This document shows, one piece after another, positions 9,201 through 12,463 of a DNA stretch of 12,463 nucleotides. Source of the DNA: an uncultured Eubacteriales bacterium (GTDB lineage Bacteria; Bacillota; Clostridia; Oscillospirales; Oscillospiraceae); assembly GCA_900549705.1 (NCBI GenBank), contig URPI01000052.1, positions 1 through 12,463 on the forward strand, in the 5' to 3' direction. The translations under genes and the position numbers were made by a program. Each line of letters starts with the position of its first letter. Positions within the stretch are counted from its first letter, which is position 1. The notes beneath the pieces were generated by a model. The model was not told the origin of the DNA, did not search any database, and saw nothing but the letters and a program-made list of their open reading frames with translations.

Positions 9201-9904
9201 TTGAAGTTGGCCTTGGCCAGCTTAATGAGTTCCAGCTCGTTGTCGTCCAGCTGCAAATAGTGGTCGTTGGGGTCGGAGTGGCCTTCCACGCTGTTGGTGG
9301 CCAAATCCATGTTCTCGCGGCCGAAGCGGCTGAAGCAGACCACAGCCACATCGTTATAGGATGCAAAGGTGCTGGTAACGGACTTGCTGAAATAGCTCAT
9401 GGAAGGCTCCAGCAGCTTGCCGGAGTCGTTGGTCTCGTGGACACCGCCCAGAACCTGGAACAGGTTCTCGTACATAGAGACGGTCTTGGGGTTCACATGG
9501 AAGCCGGCCTGCTCGAAAGCATCATACCAGCCCAGCTTGTAGTCGGTGCCTTTGGTAGCGCCGGAGCCGCCGCCGCCACGGTTGTAGTCAACGGAGCCAA
9601 TTCCCAGGAAGGTGACGTTGCGCTCATCGGCACCCAGCGGCAGCGCGCCATTTTCGTTCTTCAGCAGAACCTGGCCTTCGCTTGCCATCTGCAAGTGCAG
9701 ACGGTTACCGGCTTCCAGCGCTTCATCGAGACTGCTGTAGTCGGCGTAGAAACGACCGCGTGCGTTCAGGTCGCCGGACATGGTGCCGGTGAGGTCAACG
9801 TACTTGGTGTCGAGTGTCTCGCCCATGGCAACACCGGGAACCACGGTTGCAACCATGGAGCCAGCCAGTGCAAGAGAGAGCATACTCTTAACAAACTTGT
9901 TCAT
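6281..9904 (-). CDS. Secreted GH3 beta-glycosidase with swapped domain order and C-terminal Ig-like domains
   Basis: This 1207-residue exported GH3 glycosidase starts with a signal peptide (about 1-28, MNKFVKSML...GVAMG). The sandwich domain comes first (about 65-310), with E197 in SRFGRENMDL as acid/base candidate. A fibronectin-III-like domain (about 373-510; YPFGYGLSYTTFDWE) and a linker follow, then the barrel domain (about 635-920). The barrel carries K661-D662-G663-P664, NIHRSPFNGR, K754-H755, N759 and R765, and nucleophile candidate D836 in GFTGATVDDAW, aligned with D860 of its paralog. Residues about 945-1207 form beta-rich, putative-Ig-like repeats (ELPAGM, TGIPTTPGTYTVTV) not present in the paralog. 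There is no membrane anchor or sortase signal, so it should be released or wall-associated through the tail. The start is firm: AAGGAGGA at 9918-9911 lies six bases upstream. Its barrel motifs deviate more from the family consensus (KHMFAN instead of KHFAAN), so substrate may differ from the paralog's. Beta-glucosidase or beta-xylosidase are the usual family activities. Confidence 0.93.
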   Translation of the reverse strand: MNKFVKSMLSLALAGSMVATVVPGVAMGETLDTKYVDLTGTMSGDLNARGRFYADYSSLDEALEAGNRLHLQMASEGQVLLKNENGALPLGADERNVTFLGIGSVDYNRGGGGSGATKGTDYKLGWYDAFEQAGFHVNPKTVSMYENLFQVLGGVHETNDSGKLLEPSMSYFSKSVTSTFASYNDVAVVCFSRFGRENMDLATNSVEGHSDPNDHYLQLDDNELELIKLAKANFKKVVVMINSSNIMQIPELNAPVDTEYGVDAILWVGGIGDQGTLVAANILTGEVNPSGHTVDIWPSDFTKDPTFTNFSDMSQNVDEEGNRMDAWLKYEDGTLSLFCDTEFREGIYYGYRYYETKAHDDADGESWYQEAVTYPFGYGLSYTTFDWELAGASDPAITAANQVISVSVKVTNTGSVAGKDVVELYAHTPYYNGGIEKAEAVLVGYAKTKMLQPGESDVVTIEVTAQDMASYDWDDANNNGFAGYELEAGTYGLAVQRNSHDIVFTQDFTVASGIQCKTDLVTGAEIKNVYEDDFTTVRDDLLDNMISRATGLEQPAAQTAEERVMADWEAAMLDAQEVYYPYMDEEGQPWYVSEVPEGWTQGAETTVRLADLAGKTYTEPTVIDGVAIASEDENSKLWDSYMNSLTWEELVKLFTDGDGGKDGPVQFGGTCWQSTPIAAATWNIELLEEQGKMYGNQALLVGLFSWRGPGTNIHRSPFNGRTFEYYSEDPFLTASMAAVIVDGCQSKGVSCFAKHMFANVQEYNRADYGGVCTFATEQVFREIYQRSFEWMVKYGHTNGMMTSFNRVGYVVNSNNWAVHEELLRNEWGFTGATVDDAWAKDFVSCDLMLRAGDDTLMGSDTAHKCYVTVGQWDASLRDGKGDVLCPTEDGDDTFESTTHYYAMRKSAQRIQQAKVNSNQYKNFASDFELTATVSYGLANAAQIACAETTDFNVTLAEGQELPAGMTASGFVVSYDRPIVGQYQPGDAEYKTGWTADNNIYGEYPAQGTYEVLVDIECDGYISAQNVKLTINVVSPYTVNGEVLAAANGENPMVTVKSGEQTELVITSETLAYQAFLTTGGFMPKEITNWYVMNGSRYLRNEEKTHADGVTIAIEDAEEKHEMSYDIEGSVPGMEAEKILSTAYGLRTKKAITVNDGIKLTGIPTTPGTYTVTVTQNVPWPPAMTGIWLMPAMGGELTFTQAINIVVE

Positions 9905-9910
9905 TTCTTG

Positions 9911-10002
9911 TCCTCCTTTTTAATTTGACCACGGAATTCCGCAGTCCTTTTTGATCCCGGGAACATCGTAGCATACTTTTGCGGTTATGAACGGTATGTA
10001 AA
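9911..10002 (-). promoter_or_regulatory. Promoter and leader region of the large GH3 gene
   Basis: The RBS AAGGAGGA (9918-9911) is canonical. Upstream, possible -10 boxes are TACGAT (9970-9965) and TATGCT (9975-9970). A TTTACA at 10002-9997 is 21 bases from TATGCT, too far for a normal -35, while GTTCAT (9992-9987) is 16 bases from TACGAT but a poor match. This weak -35 would suit an activator-dependent promoter. A perfect 10-base palindrome, CGGAATTCCG at 9932-9941, lies in the leader and could be an operator or small hairpin. Confidence 0.35.
9987..9995 (-). promoter_or_regulatory. Candidate LytTR-regulator binding site
   Basis: On the minus strand ACCGTTCAT fits every position of the published LytTR consensus [TA][AC][CA]GTTN[AG][TG]. 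A partial copy ACCGCGCGA starts 21 bases upstream, the usual phasing for LytTR dimer sites, although only its first half matches. The site overlaps the presumed -35 area of the GH3 gene and lies between it and the LytTR regulator operon. A perfect 9-base match has a fair chance of arising at random in a region this size. Confidence 0.35.
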
Positions 10003-10050
10003 CTTTTTCGCGCGGTTTTTTCACTTTTCCGTTGTTGCACCCTGCACAAA

Positions 10051-10076
10051 AAACGCCCCGCAATTGCGGAGCGTTT
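10051..10076 (-). terminator. Strong intrinsic terminator of the two-component operon
   Basis: On the minus strand AAACGCTCCGC, loop AATT, then GCGGGGCGTTT forms an 11-bp stem (one T-G pair) followed by a run of six T (10053-10048) and then GTGC. It lies 20 bases after the histidine kinase stop codon. This is a textbook Rho-independent terminator and separates the regulators from the glycosidase genes. Confidence 0.9.
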
Positions 10077-10096
10077 CGGTAAGTTTCGTAAAAAAT

Positions 10097-11407
10097 CTAG
10101 TCAAATAACGGGAACATCAGGCTCAGGCTGAATTGGCCATCCTCGGCGCGGATTTGCAGGCTTCCCTCATACCGCTGCGCCAGCGCCTGAATGCTCTGCA
10201 TTCCAAAGCCATGGTTCGTCCGATCCTCATTGGTGGTCTGGGGAATGCCGTTTACAAATTTCATTTCTCCCAGATACCGGTTTTCCTCCTCAATCAGCAG
10301 GAAGCCCCCTTCGGTACGCACCGTCAGAGAAATCACCCGTTCCTCCGGCTCCCGGATTTGCGCCACCGCGTTGATGGCGTTGTCCAGAATGTTGCCAAAC
10401 AAAGCGTAGACATCTCCGTCCGGCAGGAATTTCAGTTTCTCTCCGTTTGCAAGGCAGGTCAGCTGGATATTCTGCGTCCGGCAAACCAGCATTTTTTCGG
10501 ACAGCACCACATCCAGGGCGGTGGAGCCGGTGTTGACGGAGTCATCGTAAATGCGCACCAGCTTATCAAGCTCTTTCAGGCTGCTGCGGTAGCCCTCCTG
10601 CCCCAGCGCCGCAATCTGATGGCGGATGTCGTGGCAGCGGATGTTGATGGCATCCTGGGCGTTTTTTTCCCGCTGATAGCGTTCCCGCTCCTCCGCCAGC
10701 ATATGCATGGCGATTTCAGCCCGGCGGTCGGTTTCTGCCTCCCGGCAAAAACAGGTTGCCACAACTACCACCAGCAGAGAGCAGATGGCCAGCAGCAAAT
10801 TGATCAGTGCCACGGCATCCTGCCCGTTTCTGAACTGAATCGGACGAGCCATAATATCCAGCAGAATAAACATCCCCACCGCCATTGCCGACATTCCAAC
10901 CACCACCCGGCGATCCAGCCGCTCAAAGGAATTGAAGCGGCGGTAGTTCCCATGCCACACTGCAATGTTGCAGAACGCCACCAGGCTGCCCAGAAGCATC
11001 AGGAAAAGCAGCACTCTGTCCACCAGCAGGGGGAAGTTCGGAATCATATACCGGGGGATTTCAATGAGATGTTCGCAGGCACTTTGAAGACTATAGGAGA
11101 TTGAAACGGCGTAGAGCGCCGAATAGGCCGAGACATCACAGGAGAAAATAACCGCCATCACGCACAGCAAATATAACCCCATATACCGGATAATTCCAGT
11201 GATGGCAAATTTCTCAAATTCGCTTACAAACGGAAGGCGTGTCATCATCATCCATGCCATTCCCGCCAAAAAGCTCAGCGCCATGCGCACATAGCGGGTG
11301 GGCTTCCCCGGATGCCAGCCGGTGATGAGCATCCCGCCGCCCATGACAAACAGGGTGATGAGCATATCATTTTGTATGAAATAAATGATGTAATGCAGGA
11401 GCTTCAT
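10097..11407 (-). CDS. GHKL-type sensor histidine kinase, AgrC-like
   Basis: This 436-residue membrane kinase should sense an extracellular or membrane signal and phosphorylate the adjacent LytTR response regulator. The N-terminal half has six or seven hydrophobic segments (about 6-30, 40-56, 68-90, 95-113, 129-150, 167-187 and 197-220), followed by a helical, charged linker (about 222-255). The motif CHDIRHQIAAL gives H259 as the likely phosphoacceptor, with H263 as the alternative. The GHKL ATPase domain shows an N-box (FGNILDNAINAV, N339 and N343) and a glycine box (NHGFGMQSI, about 398-406). No periplasmic sugar-binding domain is visible, unlike typical sugar-sensing kinases. The start is supported by GGGGAGG at 11422-11416, eight bases upstream and next to the regulator's stop codon, which suggests translational coupling. 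The Agr and VirS relatives sense peptides, but no peptide or AgrB-like gene is present here. Confidence 0.92.
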   Translation of the reverse strand: MKLLHYIIYFIQNDMLITLFVMGGGMLITGWHPGKPTRYVRMALSFLAGMAWMMMTRLPFVSEFEKFAITGIIRYMGLYLLCVMAVIFSCDVSAYSALYAVSISYSLQSACEHLIEIPRYMIPNFPLLVDRVLLFLMLLGSLVAFCNIAVWHGNYRRFNSFERLDRRVVVGMSAMAVGMFILLDIMARPIQFRNGQDAVALINLLLAICSLLVVVVATCFCREAETDRRAEIAMHMLAEERERYQREKNAQDAINIRCHDIRHQIAALGQEGYRSSLKELDKLVRIYDDSVNTGSTALDVVLSEKMLVCRTQNIQLTCLANGEKLKFLPDGDVYALFGNILDNAINAVAQIREPEERVISLTVRTEGGFLLIEEENRYLGEMKFVNGIPQTTNEDRTNHGFGMQSIQALAQRYEGSLQIRAEDGQFSLSLMFPLFD

Positions 11408-11412
11408 TTCCG

Positions 11413-12114
11413 CTACCTCCCCGTTTTAGAAAGATGCAGCGCTTCAATGAAGCCCTTGCGGCGGCGCATGGAGATGGGAAATTCCCGCTCCCCCAGATAG
11501 ACATTCTCTGCGTCCATCCGGGTAACGTGGTGCAAATTGATGATGGTTTGATTGTTGACCCGGAAGAAAATGTTTTTCGGCAGCTGCTCCTCCACCATTT
11601 TCAGCGTTCCATAGCTGCGAAGCACCCCTCCGGCGGTTTGATAATGAATGTGGTGATCGAAGATTTCCACATACAGCAGCTCATCCGGGCGGATGAACAC
11701 CTTGTTTTTGTCCGTATCCAGGGCAATGGTTCCCTCATTCCGGCGGCAGCGCGGCAGCAGGCGCTTGAGCTTCATTTCCAGCGCCGTGGGGCTCACCGGC
11801 TTGAGAATATAGTCCGCCGCCTGAACCTCATAGCCCTGAATAGCATACTGCGCCAGCGCCGTGAGGAACACCAGCACCACGGTACTGTCCCGCTCCCGCA
11901 GCTTGCGGGCGGCCTCCATGCCATCCATCACCGGCATACGAATATCCATAAAGACAATATCGACCCCTTCGGCATATTCCTCCAAAAAGGTCAGCGCATC
12001 CCGATACCACTGAATCTGGAATTCCACATTTTCCTTTTGGGCATACGCCTTTAAAATGTCACAAAATCGGTCTGCATTATACTTTTCGTCCTCCACCAAC
12101 GCAATTCTGTACAT
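11413..12114 (-). CDS. LytTR-family response regulator
   Basis: This 233-residue cytoplasmic transcription factor has a receiver domain (about 1-120). Acidic pocket residues E8 and D9, phosphoacceptor D57 (VFMDIRMPVMDG), T85 and K105 (YILKP) are all present. The C-terminal LytTR DNA-binding domain (about 128-230) has characteristic LLYVEIFDHHIHYQT and FFRVNNQTIINLHHV stretches. It is first in a two-gene operon; only five bases separate its stop from the kinase start, and the kinase RBS touches its end. GGGG at 12126-12123 is eight bases before the ATG. LytTR proteins bind paired direct repeats, and a candidate site lies upstream of the large GH3 gene (9987-9995). Control of the glycosidase cluster is an inference from proximity. 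Confidence 0.94.
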   Translation of the reverse strand: MYRIALVEDEKYNADRFCDILKAYAQKENVEFQIQWYRDALTFLEEYAEGVDIVFMDIRMPVMDGMEAARKLRERDSTVVLVFLTALAQYAIQGYEVQAADYILKPVSPTALEMKLKRLLPRCRRNEGTIALDTDKNKVFIRPDELLYVEIFDHHIHYQTAGGVLRSYGTLKMVEEQLPKNIFFRVNNQTIINLHHVTRMDAENVYLGEREFPISMRRRKGFIEALHLSKTGR

Positions 12115-12148
12115 CGAGTCGTCCCCTTTTTAATCTCTTTTTAGATAA

Positions 12149-12177
12149 AGTATACAGGGTTTTTGCAGAAAAAGCAA
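12149..12177 (-). promoter_or_regulatory. Sigma-A-type promoter of the two-component operon
   Basis: On the minus strand TTGCTT (12177-12172) and TATACT (12154-12149) are separated by exactly 17 bases. This is a good housekeeping promoter. The predicted transcript would begin near 12142, giving a leader of about 30 bases before the response regulator start. Confidence 0.75.
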
Positions 12178-12251
12178 GAATAATCTGGGCGGCAGCACGC
12201 CAATTGCACGCATTAAAAAGATATGAACACATTGTCAGTAGAATGGGCGTC

Positions 12252-12275
12252 GTAGGGGCGGCTCGAAGCCGCCCG
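12252..12275 (+). repeat. GTAGGG palindromic repeat, copy 1
   Basis: GTAGGGGCGG begins the element. The arms GGGCGGCT (12256-12263) and AGCCGCCC (12267-12274) pair over 8 bp with a 3-base loop. It shares the outline of copy 2 but with different inner stem pairs. Confidence 0.75.
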
Positions 12276-12330
12276 AAGCCTGACGAGACAAAGCCGTTCG
12301 TTGAATGGCAGCAGCTTCCCCGCCTAAACT

Positions 12331-12354
12331 GTAGGGGCGGATAGAATCCGCCCG
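12331..12354 (+). repeat. GTAGGG palindromic repeat, copy 2
   Basis: GTAGGGGCGG begins the element. The arms GGGCGGAT (12335-12342) and ATCCGCCC (12346-12353) pair over 8 bp with a 3-base loop. Compared with copy 1, the C-G stem pair is replaced by A-T on both sides, so pairing is preserved. Confidence 0.75.
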
Positions 12355-12388
12355 CAGCACAAAGTGCCCCTTCAGGGTGCTTGTGCTG
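12355..12388. repeat. Inverted repeat CAGCACAA / TTGTGCTG
   Basis: The arms 12355-12362 and 12381-12388 pair over 8 bp, with CCC/GGG pairing possible around the TTCA at the centre. It sits directly between GTAGGG repeats 2 and 3 and touches both, so all three may belong to one composite element. Confidence 0.5.
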
Positions 12389-12412
12389 GGTCGACATATT
12401 AGTCGACCCTAC
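12388..12412 (-). repeat. GTAGGG palindromic repeat, copy 3, inverted
   Basis: Read on the minus strand this element begins GTAGGGTCGAC and ends GTCGACCC. The arms 12388-12395 and 12402-12409 pair over 8 bp with a 6-base loop. It keeps the GTAGGG edge of copies 1 and 2 but has different stem and loop bases and the opposite orientation. Confidence 0.7.
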
Positions 12413-12434
12413 AAGGCGTATGCGTTCATCCGGG

Positions 12435-12463
12435 TGCTTCCTGAAATCCGGGGTTACGGGCGG
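12435..12463 (+). repeat. Right copy of flanking direct repeat
   Basis: This matches 88-116 at 25 of 29 positions with the same 15-base core. It lacks the perfect 6-bp inverted pair that flanks the core in the left copy. It ends at the window edge, so it may continue beyond. Confidence 0.7.

Larger units (their letters stand above)
12178..12463. other. Non-coding right flank packed with palindromic repeats
   Basis: No gene is supported. The stretch upstream of the regulator promoter holds three GTAGGG hairpins (12252-12275, 12331-12354, 12388-12412), a further inverted repeat (12355-12388) and the right copy of the flanking repeat (12435-12463). An open frame running leftward through it consists mostly of these repeats and has no recognisable protein features. 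Confidence 0.7.

Noticed and set aside
6269..9928. Plus-strand open frame of 1219 codons
   Set aside because: Antisense shadow of the secreted GH3 gene, in the same codon register, with the same biased composition and no supporting RBS.
10133..11104. Plus-strand open frame of 323 codons
   Set aside because: Shadow of the histidine kinase gene; the minus-strand product has all expected kinase motifs.
12077..12397. Minus-strand open frame of 106 codons overlapping the regulator start
   Set aside because: Composed largely of palindromic repeats, spans the regulator promoter and RBS, and shows no domain or convincing start signal.
12252..12412. CRISPR array
   Set aside because: The repeats are short, self-complementary, differ in sequence and orientation, and are not regularly spaced; no cas genes are present.

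Overview
The window looks like a carbohydrate-foraging locus from a Gram-positive gut-type bacterium (Bacillota, probably Oscillospiraceae/Ruminococcaceae or a relative). This is inferred from strong AGGAGG-type ribosome binding sites, G/C-rich third codon positions, Gram-positive secretion and anchoring signals, a LytTR two-component pair, GH3 enzymes with swapped domain order of the kind known from Ruminococcus albus and Butyrivibrio fibrisolvens, and short GTAGGG-type palindromic repeats. No taxonomic marker gene is present, so the assignment is tentative.

All six supported genes lie on the minus strand, so the transcriptional order runs from high to low coordinates: (1) 12114-11413, a LytTR-family response regulator; (2) 11407-10097, its GHKL-type sensor histidine kinase, closed by a strong intrinsic terminator at 10051-10076; (3) 9904-6281, a very large secreted GH3 glycosidase; (4) 6056-4713, a secreted non-catalytic protein with an Ig-like domain, two InlB-type B-repeats and a CBM6/35-like carbohydrate-binding module; (5) 4613-1701, a second GH3 glycosidase with a membrane segment at each end; (6) 1570-143, a GH43 glycosidase with no export signal. 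Hairpins separate the last four genes, and at least three promoter regions can be proposed (upstream of genes 1, 3 and 4).

In both GH3 proteins the domain holding the acid/base Glu comes first, then the fibronectin-III-like domain, then the (beta/alpha)8 domain holding the nucleophile Asp. They are clear paralogs. One is free and carries C-terminal Ig-like domains; the other is tethered at both ends. A plausible reading is that the CBM protein captures a glycan, the two GH3 enzymes trim it outside the membrane, and the intracellular GH43 finishes imported arabino- or xylo-configured oligosaccharides. The membrane-bound kinase and LytTR regulator would sense the glycan or a related signal. No transporter is present in the window, and the substrate cannot be read from sequence alone.

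Both ends of the window are non-coding and rich in repeats. A 29-base element (25 of 29 identical) occurs at 88-116 and again at 12435-12463, bracketing the locus in direct orientation. Bases 12252-12412 hold three GTAGGG hairpins whose stems differ but remain complementary.

The long plus-strand open frames opposite the glycosidase genes are shadows caused by the absence of TTA, CTA and TCA codons in those genes.
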